From: an uncultured Lachnospiraceae bacterium | GTDB lineage: Bacteria; Bacillota; Clostridia; Lachnospirales; Lachnospiraceae | Assembly (NCBI GenBank): GCA_947566705.1 | Contig: CANOLA010000015.1 | Coordinates: 1 to 46,137 of the forward strand | Direction of reading: 5' to 3' | Length of the DNA: 46,137 nt | Part shown: piece by piece, positions 14,663 to 22,885 of the stretch | Position numbering within the stretch: position 1 is the stretch's first letter | How the letters are laid out: every line of letters begins with the position of its first letter | The notes under the pieces: generated by a model | Databases searched by the model: none | Told to the model about the DNA's origin: nothing | What the model saw: only the letters and a program-made list of their open reading frames with translations | Made by a program: the position numbers and the translations under genes

Positions 14663-15235
14663 TCAATCTTTCCCTTCAAATGTTTTTGTTCCCGCGATTA
14701 AAACCTGCAATGAAATCTGAAAACTCTCTTCAATTGATACCGGATTTCCAAACGCCCTATTGTTCACAAGCAGGGCAAAGCCTTCCAGAAAACTGCGGTA
14801 CGTCCGTATCAGATGGTCGCAGTTCTCCTTTGAAATATTTAACGTGGAAAAAATCCTGTAAATCAGCGAAAACAGCTTTTCCGTTGCTTTGTCTGCCTCG
14901 TCATTCTGGAATTTATTGTACCAGAGCATGGCGTTAAAAATACCGGAATTTTCCGTTGCATATTCATAAAACGAGCGGCAGACTGCTTCCAGTGCATCAT
15001 ACCCGCTGACGCATACTGCCGCCTGCGTCATTTTTTCATCGAGCTGCCTCCATCCATAAAGCATGAGTTCCCTCTGTAAGTCGTCAATCCCTTTAATGTG
15101 ATTGTAAAGCGACGGTGGCTGGACATTCAGACTGTCCGCAAGCAGTTTCAGGGTAATCCTTTCAAAACCTGCTTCATTTGCCAGGTCAGCCGCCTTCCTT
15201 ATGATTGTTTCCTTGTCCAGACCTGCCCGCGCCAT
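14663..15235 (-). CDS. TetR/AcrR family transcriptional repressor
   Basis: A 190-residue regulator. The helix-turn-helix is ITLKLLADSLNVQPPSLYNHIKGIDDL (about residues 27-53), preceded by ETIIRKAADLANEAGF. The C-terminal part, with ALEAVCRSFYEYATENSGIFNAML and FSLIYRIFSTLNIS, resembles the WHG-type ligand domain. The ATG at 15235 follows GGAGGTGCAGT. Two palindromic operators overlap its own promoter (15252-15287), so it almost certainly represses itself and the two GNAT genes behind it. The inducing molecule is unknown. Confidence 0.95.
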   Translation of the reverse strand: MARAGLDKETIIRKAADLANEAGFERITLKLLADSLNVQPPSLYNHIKGIDDLQRELMLYGWRQLDEKMTQAAVCVSGYDALEAVCRSFYEYATENSGIFNAMLWYNKFQNDEADKATEKLFSLIYRIFSTLNISKENCDHLIRTYRSFLEGFALLVNNRAFGNPVSIEESFQISLQVLIAGTKTFEGKD

Positions 15236-15251
15236 ACTGCACCTCCAATAA

Positions 15252-15295
15252 ACTAATTTAATTAGTATTATAACTAATATAATTAGTATCGTCAA
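15252..15295 (-). promoter_or_regulatory. TetR-operon promoter with two palindromic operators
   Basis: On the minus strand TTGACG (15290-15295), exactly 17 bp, then TATAAT (15267-15272). One palindrome, arms ACTAAT/ATTAGT at 15273-15287, fills the spacer; a second, arms ACTAATT/AATTAGT at 15252-15266, lies right after the -10. Their centres are 21 bp apart, two helical turns, as expected for paired TetR dimers blocking polymerase. Confidence 0.88.
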
Positions 15296-15331
15296 CCCGC
15301 CAGTTAGGGATTTAAGATTTTTAACTGCAAT

Positions 15332-15374
15332 AAAAAAGACAGGAAAAAAGCAATCGCTTCTTCCCTGTCTTTTT
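15332..15374 (-). terminator. nrdD terminator
   Basis: On the minus strand GACAGG and CCTGTC close a long A/T-rich hairpin with an inner AAGC/GCTT stem, followed by TTTTTT. It begins about 20 bp past the nrdD stop codon. Confidence 0.85.
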
Positions 15375-15396
15375 ATGTATATTGTCGGACAGCTGT

Positions 15397-17583
15397 TTAT
15401 AAATGCAGCACCCTCTCCTTGATTTCCTGCGTCCGCCCCTGGTTCCAGAACTGGGTACCGATATAGCCGCAGGTTCTTCTGGCAACGCTCATCTTATCCT
15501 GGTCACGGTTACCGCATTTCGGGCATTCCCAGACAAGCTTGCCGCTTCCCTCTTCTTCCACAATTTTAATTTCACCGTCATAACCGCATTCCATGCAGAA
15601 ATCACTTTTTGTATTCAGCTCTGCATACATGATATTGTCATAAATATATTTCATAACAGACAGCACGGCTTCAATATTGTTCTGCATGTTCGGAACTTCC
15701 ACATAACTGATGGCTCCTCCCGGTGACAGTGACTGGAACTGTGCTTCAAATTTCAGTTTATCAAATGCATTGATTTCTTCCGTAACATGGACATGATAAC
15801 TGTTCGTAATATAATTGCGGTCCGTCACCCCTTTAATCAGTCCGAAACGCTTCTGCAGGCATTTTGCAAACTTGTAGGTCGTGGACTCCAGCGGTGTTCC
15901 GTAAATACTGAAATCAATATTTTCCTTTGCCTTCCACTTTGCACATGCATCGTTTAACTTCTTCATTACCTCAAGGGCAAACGGTGTACCCTTGTCCGGG
16001 TCCGTATGTGACTGTCCCGTCATGTACCTGGTACACTCACAAAGCCCTGCATACCCAAGGGAAATGGTGGAATATCCTCCAAATAATAATTTGTCTATCG
16101 GCTCTCCCTTTTCCAGGCGTCCCAGCGCACCGTTCTGCCATAAAATCGGCGCCACATCGGACGGCGTACCCAAAAGCCTCTTATGCCGGCACATCAGGGC
16201 ACGGTAACAAAGCTCCAGACGCTCATCCATTATCTCCCAGAATTTGTCCATATCCCCCTCTGAAGAACATGCCGCATCCACAAGGTTAATCGTTACAACA
16301 CCCTGGTTGAATCTGCCGTAATATTTCGGTTTATTCGTTTCCGGGTCCACATACGGCGTCAGGAAACTCCGGCATCCCATACAGGTATAACAGTGTCCCT
16401 CACCATTTTTATCCTTCTTTAATTCGAGCATTTTTTTCTCGGAAATATAATCCGGAACCAGACGCTTTGCCGAACACTTTGCTGCAAGCTTCGTCAGCTC
16501 CCAGTACTTGGAATCCTCATGGATATTATCTTCCTCCAGTACATAAATCAGCTTCGGAAAAGCCGGTGTGATATACACGCCCTGTTCATTTTTTACACCC
16601 AGAATTCTCTGGTTTAACATTTCCTCTATAATTGTAGCAAGGTCATCCCTTGTCTGTCCCGCCGGCACCTCATCAAGATACATAAAGACCGTAACAAACG
16701 GAGCCTGTCCGTTCGTAGTCATAAGTGTAATCACCTGGTACTGAATCATCTGCACGCCGCTGCTGATCTCTTTCCTTACGCGCATCTCTGCCACTTCATT
16801 AATTTTTTCCTCATCCAGGTCCAGTCCGATTTTTTCGAATTCTTTTCTCACCTGCCTGCGGAACTTCATCCGGCTGACCTGCACAAACGGGGCAAGATGG
16901 GACAGGGAGATACTCTGTCCGCCGTACTGGGAACTTGCAATCTGTGCAATCGCCTGCGTGGCAATATTGCATGCCGTGGAAAAACTTTTCGGGGAATCTA
17001 TCATTGTTTCGCTGATAACCGTTCCGTTCTGCAGCATATCCTCTAAATTCACCAGACAGCAGTTATGCATATGCTGCGCAAAATAGTCCGCATCATGAAA
17101 ATGGATCAGTCCTTTTTCATGCGCTTCCACAATATCATCCGGAAGCAGGAAACGCTTGGTAATATCCTTGCTGACCTCTCCCGCCATATAATCGCGCTGT
17201 ACACTGTTGACCGTCGGGTTCTTGTTGGAATTTTCCTGCTTTACCTCTTCATTATTGCACTCCAGCAGACTTAAAATCTGTTCATCGGTCGAATTTGATT
17301 TACGCACCAGCGCACGTTTATAACGGTAGGTAATATAATTGCGGGCAACAGTGAAGGCATGCTGGTTCATCAGCTGGTTTTCCACCATATCCTGTATTTC
17401 CTCCACACTTGGTGAATGCTTCATATACTCACATGCATTTTCCACATTTGCCACAATTTCCTTAATCTGTTTTTCCGTCAGCTTTTCATAGTCGATAACG
17501 GATGCATTTGCCTTTCTTACTGCTGCAGTAATCTTTTCTGCATCAAACAACATTTCGCTTCCGCTCCGCTTAATAATCTTCAT
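15397..17583 (-). CDS. nrdD: Anaerobic ribonucleoside-triphosphate reductase (class III), large subunit
   Basis: Reduces ribonucleoside triphosphates to deoxynucleotides with a glycyl radical; oxygen-sensitive, cytoplasmic. The 728-residue protein starts with an ATP-cone (about residues 1-95: IIKRSGSEMLFDAEKI and AFTVARNYITYRYKRALVRK) for allosteric control. A central ten-stranded barrel domain follows. The C-terminus has a zinc site CMECGYDG...CPKCGNRD (about 665-695) and the glycyl radical loop RTCGYIGTQFWNQGR. The ATG at 17583 follows AGGGGG. The upstream region carries two NrdR-type boxes and a good promoter. The activase gene nrdG, usually adjacent, is not in this window: a terminator and then the TetR gene follow. 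Confidence 0.97.
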   Translation of the reverse strand: MKIIKRSGSEMLFDAEKITAAVRKANASVIDYEKLTEKQIKEIVANVENACEYMKHSPSVEEIQDMVENQLMNQHAFTVARNYITYRYKRALVRKSNSTDEQILSLLECNNEEVKQENSNKNPTVNSVQRDYMAGEVSKDITKRFLLPDDIVEAHEKGLIHFHDADYFAQHMHNCCLVNLEDMLQNGTVISETMIDSPKSFSTACNIATQAIAQIASSQYGGQSISLSHLAPFVQVSRMKFRRQVRKEFEKIGLDLDEEKINEVAEMRVRKEISSGVQMIQYQVITLMTTNGQAPFVTVFMYLDEVPAGQTRDDLATIIEEMLNQRILGVKNEQGVYITPAFPKLIYVLEEDNIHEDSKYWELTKLAAKCSAKRLVPDYISEKKMLELKKDKNGEGHCYTCMGCRSFLTPYVDPETNKPKYYGRFNQGVVTINLVDAACSSEGDMDKFWEIMDERLELCYRALMCRHKRLLGTPSDVAPILWQNGALGRLEKGEPIDKLLFGGYSTISLGYAGLCECTRYMTGQSHTDPDKGTPFALEVMKKLNDACAKWKAKENIDFSIYGTPLESTTYKFAKCLQKRFGLIKGVTDRNYITNSYHVHVTEEINAFDKLKFEAQFQSLSPGGAISYVEVPNMQNNIEAVLSVMKYIYDNIMYAELNTKSDFCMECGYDGEIKIVEEEGSGKLVWECPKCGNRDQDKMSVARRTCGYIGTQFWNQGRTQEIKERVLHL

Positions 17584-17661
17584 TATATCCCCCTCGTTTT
17601 TATGTATATATTTTCTGCCGCATATTTTTGCATGTCATACGGCAAATTCTGGCTAGATATA

Positions 17662-17712
17662 AGGATACACTATATCTTGTAGCTTTGTCAACATGCAACT
17701 TCTATATTGTGT
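17662..17712 (-). promoter_or_regulatory. nrdD promoter with paired NrdR boxes
   Basis: On the minus strand TTGACA (17686-17691), 18 bp, TATCCT (17662-17667). Two 16-bp sites resembling NrdR boxes lie at 17667-17682 (ACACTATATCTTGTAG) and 17697-17712 (AACTTCTATATTGTGT), centres 30 bp apart, close to three helical turns as usual for NrdR. One covers the spacer, the other lies upstream of the -35. Confidence 0.75.
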
Positions 17713-17855
17713 GGTGTGTTTACGTCAAAAAAAATGCAGACCATGCCGGGAACCTTGGTTTTCCATGGTTTTTTGTTCCAGACAGCCTGGAAAAACAGGA
17801 AAAAATTACCATAAAAAGTTTAACTTTTACACAGGAAAATCTGGAATTTCTCCGG
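17713..17855. other. Intergenic stretch between nrdD and the ABC transporter genes
   Basis: No gene is supported here. It holds two small hairpins on the plus strand: GGAACC/GGTT(T)TCC near 17748 followed by ATGG and a T-run, and TTCCAG (17776-17781) with CTGGAA (17787-17792). They could be remnants of an attenuator, but the likely promoter of the ABC genes lies downstream of both. Confidence 0.3.
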
Positions 17856-17884
17856 TTGACAATATAAATTCCATATGAGATGAT
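17856..17884 (+). promoter_or_regulatory. Candidate promoter of the ABC transporter operon
   Basis: Perfect -35 TTGACA (17856-17861), 17 bp, weak -10 GATGAT (17879-17884), 46 bp before the ATG. The weak -10 suggests the promoter may need an activator or that a neighbouring TATTAT is used. Confidence 0.45.
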
Positions 17885-17930
17885 ATTATAACTATTCCAC
17901 TAATAATAAATATAAGAAAGGGATGATACT

Positions 17931-19679
17931 ATGTTAAAGACGATTGGAGCCCATATAAAGGAATACACAAAGGCTTCCATTGCCACTCCGGTTTTTATGA
18001 TACTGGAAGTAATAATGGAAACAATTATTCCCCTTCTGATGGCATCAATTGTAAATGACGGCGTGGAAAAAGGCGATACCCGCCATATTTATGTAACAGG
18101 TGCATGGATGATTCTTGCAGCGCTTTTTTCCCTGTTCTGCGGATGCATGGGTGCAAAATACGGTGCAAAGGCGTCCATGGGACTTGGCAAAAACCTGCGC
18201 GGGGCAATGTTTGCGCAGATTCAGACCTACTCCTTTGCAAACATTGACAAATTCAGTACCGCCGGACTGGTTACGCGTCTGACAACCGATGTCACAAATA
18301 TCCAGAACGCATACCAGATGATTCTGCGTATGGCAATGCGTGCACCGTCCACCATTATCTGTGCAATGGTCATGTCCTTTTTTGTAAGCCCCAAGCTTGC
18401 CAGCATTTACCTTGCAGCGGTCATTTTTTTAGGAACCGCGCTCGTGGTAATTGCAACCTTTGCCATGCGCTATTTTGGCAGGGCATTTGAAAAATATGAC
18501 GAGTTAAATGAAAGCGTACAGGAAAATGTATCCGCCATCCGGGTGGTAAAGGCTTACGTTCGTGAAGAACATGAAAAAAACCGGTTCCGCAGCGCAAGCA
18601 AAAACATCTATAATGTATTTACAAAAGCAGAAAGTCTTGTGGTTTTAAACGCACCGCTGATGACGTTTACCGTATATGCATGTATCCTTCTGGTAAGCTG
18701 GTTCGGTGCGCATATGGTCGTAAGCAGCACACTGGAAATCGGTGACCTGATGCTTCTGCTTACCTACTGCATGAATATTCTTATGAACCTTATGATACTC
18801 TCCATGATTTTTGTCATGATTTCCATGTCTGTGGCAAGTGCGAAACGAATCTGCGAGGTATTAAATGAAGAAAGCACCTTACATAACCCCGCACAGCCGA
18901 TTTACGATGTACCGGACGGAAGCATCTGTTTTGACCATGTAAGCTTCCGCTACTCCAAAAGCTCTAAAAAGCCGGTTCTGGACGACATCAGCCTGTCCAT
19001 AAAATCCGGTGAAACCATCGGCATTATCGGCGGAACCGGAAGCTCCAAAACTTCACTTGTCAGTCTGGTCAGCCGACTGTATGATGTAGACAGCGGTCTG
19101 GTAACCGTAGGCGGGCATGATGTCAGGGAATATGATATGGACAGCCTGCGAAACCAGGTTGCGGTAGTGCTCCAGCAGAATGTGCTGTTTTCCGGAACCA
19201 TCCTTGACAACCTGCGGTGGGGTGATGCCGGTGCATCCGAAGAAGAATGTAAACACGCGTGTGAGCTTGCATGTGCAGATGAATTTATAAGCGCATTTCC
19301 GGACGGATACCAGACTCATATTGAACAGGGCGGAACCAATGTTTCCGGCGGTCAGAAACAGCGTCTCTGCATTGCACGCGCTCTTTTGAAAAAGCCAAAA
19401 ATACTGATTTTGGATGACAGCACAAGTGCCGTGGACACAGCGACAGATGCCAGAATCCGCCGTGCTTTCCGTGAAGAAATACCAGGTACCACCAAGCTGA
19501 TCATCGCCCAGCGTATTTCCTCTGTCTGTGATGCTGACCGCATCATTGTTATGGAAGACGGAAAAGTAAGCGGTTTTGATACCCATGAAAATCTTTTAAA
19601 AAATAATGAAATCTACCGTGATGTCTATGAATCGCAGACCCAGGGCGGCGGTGATTTTGATGAAGGAGGTGTTTCCTGA
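17931..19679 (+). CDS. ABC exporter half-transporter with degenerate ATP site (heterodimer subunit 1)
   Basis: A 582-residue type IV ABC exporter subunit: six transmembrane helices (about residues 15-310), then an ATPase domain (about 335-575). The ATPase has Walker A GGTGSSKTS (Ser where Gly is usual), signature VSGGQKQR, Walker B LILDDS (Asp instead of the catalytic Glu) and AQR instead of AHR at the H-loop. This is the pattern of the non-catalytic half of heterodimers such as BmrCD, LmrCD and TmrAB. The ATG follows AAAGGG, and the stop overlaps the next start by one base (TGATG), so the two are co-translated. Such pairs export drugs, peptides or lipids; the substrate here is unknown. Confidence 0.95.
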   Translation: MLKTIGAHIKEYTKASIATPVFMILEVIMETIIPLLMASIVNDGVEKGDTRHIYVTGAWMILAALFSLFCGCMGAKYGAKASMGLGKNLRGAMFAQIQTYSFANIDKFSTAGLVTRLTTDVTNIQNAYQMILRMAMRAPSTIICAMVMSFFVSPKLASIYLAAVIFLGTALVVIATFAMRYFGRAFEKYDELNESVQENVSAIRVVKAYVREEHEKNRFRSASKNIYNVFTKAESLVVLNAPLMTFTVYACILLVSWFGAHMVVSSTLEIGDLMLLLTYCMNILMNLMILSMIFVMISMSVASAKRICEVLNEESTLHNPAQPIYDVPDGSICFDHVSFRYSKSSKKPVLDDISLSIKSGETIGIIGGTGSSKTSLVSLVSRLYDVDSGLVTVGGHDVREYDMDSLRNQVAVVLQQNVLFSGTILDNLRWGDAGASEEECKHACELACADEFISAFPDGYQTHIEQGGTNVSGGQKQRLCIARALLKKPKILILDDSTSAVDTATDARIRRAFREEIPGTTKLIIAQRISSVCDADRIIVMEDGKVSGFDTHENLLKNNEIYRDVYESQTQGGGDFDEGGVS

Positions 19680-21577
19680 TGCCGGGACCAAGAAGGCCTC
19701 AGGGGCCAAGACCCAAAATAAAAAATCCGGGCAGACTGCTTGCCCGTCTGATGCGGTTTATATTTAAAAAATATGCACTGCAGCTTACCATCGTAATCAT
19801 CTGTATCTTTGTAAGCGTGCTTGCAAGCGTGCAGGGGACAATGTTTATCCAGACACTGATTGACGACTATATTCTTCCCATGGTAAAACAACCGGTTGCT
19901 GACTATGGCCCGCTGCTTTCCGCCATTGCAGGGGTTGCATGCTTTTACGGCATCGGCGTAATCAGCACCTTCGCCTACCAGAAGATTATGATTTACGTCA
20001 CCCAGGGAACCATCCGCGCCATGCGCGACGAGCTGTTTGCACATATGCAGGAGCTTCCGGTAAGCTATTTCGACACCCATTCCCACGGGGATATCATGTC
20101 GGTTTATACCAACGACATGGATACTCTGCGCCAGTTAATCAGCCAGAGTATCCCGCAGCTGTTACAAAGTGCCGTAAATATAGCAAGTGTATTCGTCTGC
20201 ATGGTCAAACTGAATATACCCCTGACAGGACTTACCCTTTTTATGGTATTTGTTACCCTGCTTGTCACAAAATATTTTACGGGTTCCTCCGGCCGTTACT
20301 TCCTTGCCCAGCAGAAAGACCTTGGAAAGGTAAACGGCTTTATTGAGGAAATGTTAAACGGTCAGAAGGTGGTAAAGGTTTTCACCCATGAGAAAGAAAA
20401 TATGGAAGCCTTTGACGAAATAAACGAACAGCTGTTTCACAGCGCCAATAATGCCAATTTCTACAGCGGATGCCTTGGACCGGTAAATGCCCAGATTGGA
20501 AATCTAAGCTATGTACTCTGCGCCATGACAGGCGGAATTATGGCGCTTGCCGGATCTTTTGGACTGACACTCGGCAGACTGGCAAGCTTCCTTAATTTTA
20601 ACAAGAGCTTTAACATGCCGATTTCCCAGGTCAGCCAGCAGTTCAACAGCATTGTCATGGCACTTGCCGGATGTGAACGTATTTTTTCCCTTCTGGATGC
20701 CGAACCTGAGAAGGACAACGGCTATGTAAACCTGGTAAATGCGAAAGAGGAAAACGGCGTTCTCACAGAAAGCGATACTCGTACCGGAACATGGGCATGG
20801 AAGCACACACACCAGGCAGACGGCTCCGTGGATTATGTAAAGCTCACGGGGGATGTGGTTTTTGATGATGTGGATTTTGGATATGTACCGGAAAAAATTG
20901 TCCTGCACAATGTGGATTTATACGCCACTCCGGGACAGAAAATTGCATTTGTCGGTTCTACCGGCGCAGGAAAAACAACCATTACCAACCTGATTAACCG
21001 TTTTTATGATATCCAGGACGGAAAAATCCGTTATGACGGCATCAATATCAACAAAATTAAAAAAGCTGATTTACGCCATTCCCTTGGAATTGTACTGCAG
21101 GATACTCACTTGTTTACTGCCTCTGTCATGGAAAATATCCGCTATGGCAAGCTGGACGCAACAGATGAAGAAGTGTATGCTGCCGCAAAGCTTGCAAATG
21201 CTGATACCTTTATCCAGCAGCTTCCGGATGGCTATGACACAGTTCTTTCCGGGGACGGGGCTAATTTAAGCCAGGGACAAAGGCAGCTTCTTGCCATCGC
21301 AAGGGCCGCTATCGCAGACCCTCCGGTACTGATTCTTGATGAAGCAACCAGTTCCATTGATACCCGTACCGAACGCATTGTGCAGGACGGCATGGATAAA
21401 TTAATGGCAGGCCGTACGACCTTTGTCATCGCCCACCGGCTGTCAACTGTCAAAAACAGCGACTGCATTATTGTACTTGAACAGGGACGCGTCATCGAAC
21501 GCGGAAACCATGAGCAGCTGATTGCAAAAAAAGGAAAATATTACCAGCTCTATACCGGAAATACAATTGAAGCATAA
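19679..21577 (+). CDS. ABC exporter half-transporter with catalytic ATP site (heterodimer subunit 2)
   Basis: A 632-residue partner of the preceding gene. After a basic N-terminus (about residues 1-25) come six membrane helices, then a loop of about 60 residues before the ATPase domain (roughly 395-625). Walker A GSTGAGKTT, Walker B LILDEATSSID with the catalytic Glu and H-loop AHRLST are canonical. The signature is LSQGQRQ, the variant usual in the catalytic subunit of this class, which faces the degenerate site of the partner. The complementary faults of the two halves fit one consensus and one degenerate ATP site in the dimer. The gene is directly coupled to its partner by a one-base overlap. 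Confidence 0.95.
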   Translation: MPGPRRPQGPRPKIKNPGRLLARLMRFIFKKYALQLTIVIICIFVSVLASVQGTMFIQTLIDDYILPMVKQPVADYGPLLSAIAGVACFYGIGVISTFAYQKIMIYVTQGTIRAMRDELFAHMQELPVSYFDTHSHGDIMSVYTNDMDTLRQLISQSIPQLLQSAVNIASVFVCMVKLNIPLTGLTLFMVFVTLLVTKYFTGSSGRYFLAQQKDLGKVNGFIEEMLNGQKVVKVFTHEKENMEAFDEINEQLFHSANNANFYSGCLGPVNAQIGNLSYVLCAMTGGIMALAGSFGLTLGRLASFLNFNKSFNMPISQVSQQFNSIVMALAGCERIFSLLDAEPEKDNGYVNLVNAKEENGVLTESDTRTGTWAWKHTHQADGSVDYVKLTGDVVFDDVDFGYVPEKIVLHNVDLYATPGQKIAFVGSTGAGKTTITNLINRFYDIQDGKIRYDGININKIKKADLRHSLGIVLQDTHLFTASVMENIRYGKLDATDEEVYAAAKLANADTFIQQLPDGYDTVLSGDGANLSQGQRQLLAIARAAIADPPVLILDEATSSIDTRTERIVQDGMDKLMAGRTTFVIAHRLSTVKNSDCIIVLEQGRVIERGNHEQLIAKKGKYYQLYTGNTIEA

Positions 21578-21582
21578 TACAA

Positions 21583-21619
21583 AACAGCCCTGCATACCAA
21601 ATGATATGGCAGGGCTGTT
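21583..21619. terminator. Shared terminator between the ABC operon and the LuxR-type gene
   Basis: AACAGCCCTGC (21583-21593) pairs with GCAGGGCTGTT (21609-21619), extended by ATA/TAT. The T-run is better on the minus strand (TTTTG), so it mainly suits the LuxR-type gene but can end both transcripts. Confidence 0.75.
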
Positions 21620-21631
21620 CCTTTCCCGGCT

Positions 21632-22102
21632 TTACGAATCCGCTCTCTCCTCCTGCGGATTTCTGCAGCAGGCTTTCTGCAGTTCTTTCCGCCCGCAGGC
21701 ACCGGTTTTTTCATAAATATGTGTCAGATGCTTTTTTACAGTGGTTTCCGAGATGAATAGTTCCTCTGCTATCCTCTGGTTGGAATACCCGTTCGCCGCC
21801 AGAAGTCCGATTTCCGTCTCCCTTCTGGTAAGCATCTTTTCCTTTGCAAATGCCAGGTAAATTTCCCGGTCAAAGACAGGCTGCGCCATTTCCTTAGGCT
21901 TATCCGGTTCTTCCTCCTTATTTACACCTCTTTTGTACACCTGTATGAATACAGCGGAACCAACCACCGTCATTCCCAGCGTACACAGGTTTACAACAGC
22001 ACGCACCAGAATTTCCTGAATTGCCAGCCACTCCATAACCAGTGTAAAAAGAAGCAGAAAAATATAGAGCAGAACCAGAAATATAATCCTACACTTTTTC
22101 AT
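21632..22102 (-). CDS. Membrane-anchored LuxR-type HTH regulator
   Basis: A 156-residue protein that joins two N-terminal transmembrane helices (about residues 5-27 and 33-56) to a charged linker and a LuxR/GerE helix-turn-helix (about 91-141: LTRRETEIGLLAANGYSNQR, then IAEELFISETTVKKHLTHIY). It lacks the receiver domain of response regulators, so it can only be a one-component, membrane-tethered regulator or one driven by its partner. The ATG at 22102 follows AGGAG and overlaps the end of the MotA-like gene by 14 bp, giving translational coupling. The tight arrangement suggests that the upstream membrane protein controls it. Signal and targets are unknown; a palindrome upstream of the operon (22862-22885) is a candidate site. 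Confidence 0.9.
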   Translation of the reverse strand: MKKCRIIFLVLLYIFLLLFTLVMEWLAIQEILVRAVVNLCTLGMTVVGSAVFIQVYKRGVNKEEEPDKPKEMAQPVFDREIYLAFAKEKMLTRRETEIGLLAANGYSNQRIAEELFISETTVKKHLTHIYEKTGACGRKELQKACCRNPQEERADS

Positions 22103-22673
22103 TCATCTCCTCCACGGCTGCAGAATCTTCCCCTTTTTTACTAACAATGTTCCTTTCTGTTTCTTCCTCCACAGTAAGGGCAAATTCCTCTTCTTCCACA
22201 TTCATTGCATCTGTAATATGGTTCTGTACATATGCACTGAGCGGAATTAAAAGGGATTCAATAATGATTCCATAAAGAACCGCAAGAATAGCAACCGCAA
22301 GGTTTGGACCAATCGCTGACGGTTCATCCAGTCCGCGTAAAATAAGCACGATACTGATCATTGCTGCAAATCCCGCACCACAGAGTACCAGCCTCTGCAG
22401 CAGTCTCACTGCCTCCAGTGTTTTTTTCATCTGCATAAGGGAGCTCTGTTTCTTTCCCATCTGAAACGCCATAAGAAAATCATTCCCCATTCCTGAGGCA
22501 ACCAGAACAGGCACTGTAAAAAGCAGAAGTATCGCCAGACTTGGCAGATCAATAAAGTTGCTGACAGTGCTTAATATTTCAGTCCCTCCGCTGAATAATA
22601 CTATCACGCAGTACGTCAGCAAAATCATGCACCCTTCAAATAAAATGACAAATCCTGATGTTTTTCTTTTCAT
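22089..22673 (-). CDS. MotA/TolQ/ExbB-like membrane protein without a MotB partner
   Basis: A 194-residue protein with four hydrophobic helices (about residues 8-30, 42-62, 93-113 and 126-148). The segment IDLPSLAILLLFTVPVLVASG and the late GLDEPSAIGPNLAVAILAVLYG followed by LIPLSAYVQNHI match the two conserved regions of MotA/TolQ/ExbB proton-channel proteins. The central cytoplasmic domain is much shorter than in MotA, and no MotB/TolR/ExbD partner is present. The tail (about 158-194) is very acidic. It begins with an ATGA overlap to a small peptide gene and overlaps the LuxR-type gene. I infer a sensor or channel module that drives the regulator, not a flagellar stator. Confidence 0.75.
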   Translation of the reverse strand: MKRKTSGFVILFEGCMILLTYCVIVLFSGGTEILSTVSNFIDLPSLAILLLFTVPVLVASGMGNDFLMAFQMGKKQSSLMQMKKTLEAVRLLQRLVLCGAGFAAMISIVLILRGLDEPSAIGPNLAVAILAVLYGIIIESLLIPLSAYVQNHITDAMNVEEEEFALTVEEETERNIVSKKGEDSAAVEEMNEKV

Positions 22674-22774
22674 AACTTATTACCTCTCTTTCCTAAAAAT
22701 CCATTCCACCTGGCCAGTCGCAGGAGAATTTTAAACAGTCCGGCAGCAATCATTCTTTTCCCTGATTCTTTCAA
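22670..22774 (-). CDS. Small cationic amphipathic peptide, 34 residues
   Basis: A short gene starting at TTG (22774), 9 nt after a perfect AAAGGAGG, and ending with TGA overlapping the MotA-like ATG (ATGA). The product, beginning MKESGKRMIAAGLFKILL, has nine Lys/Arg and one Glu, with a likely amphipathic helix over residues 8-22 and GFLGKRGNKL at the end. It has no cysteine and no obvious signal peptide. An alternative ATG start would give 27 residues. The strong ribosome binding site and coupling argue that it is translated. It might be a signal peptide of the system, a membrane-active modulator or only a leader peptide that delivers ribosomes to the next gene. Confidence 0.5.
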   Translation of the reverse strand: MKESGKRMIAAGLFKILLRLARWNGFLGKRGNKL

Positions 22775-22777
22775 AAA

Positions 22778-22823
22778 AACCGCCTCCTTTATGTTACATA
22801 AAAAATGTAACACGGAGACGGTT
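22778..22823 (-). promoter_or_regulatory. Leader hairpin covering the peptide gene's ribosome binding site; also terminator-like
   Basis: On the minus strand AACCGTCTCC (22814-22823) pairs with GGAGGCGGTT (22778-22787), one G-U pair, around an inner GTTACAT/ATGTAAC stem (22805-22811 and 22793-22799). The 3' arm contains the GGAGG of the small peptide gene and runs straight into seven T. The element can thus hide the ribosome binding site, end transcription from metY, or act as an attenuator for the following operon. Confidence 0.65.
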
Positions 22824-22861
22824 CTTTCGTCTATACTACCTTTGAAAATGAGGGGAGTATT

Positions 22862-22885
22862 GTAGTACCCCTTCAGGGGTACTAC
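22862..22885. promoter_or_regulatory. Perfect palindrome, candidate operator for the LuxR-type regulator
   Basis: GTAGTACCCC (22862-22871), loop TTCA, GGGGTACTAC (22876-22885). The core TACTACC recurs at 22834-22840, next to a possible -10 (TATAGA on the minus strand at 22830-22835). If that -10 is used, the palindrome is centred near -50, a usual place for an activator. There is no T-run, so it is a poor terminator. Confidence 0.45.

Noticed and set aside
22089..22673. Flagellar stator MotA
   Set aside because: Too short in the cytoplasmic domain, no MotB gene, and overlaps a transcription factor gene; only the channel-like helices match.
22862..22885. metY terminator at the GTAGTACCCC palindrome
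   Set aside because: No T-run follows on either strand; the hairpin at 22778-22823 is the better terminator.
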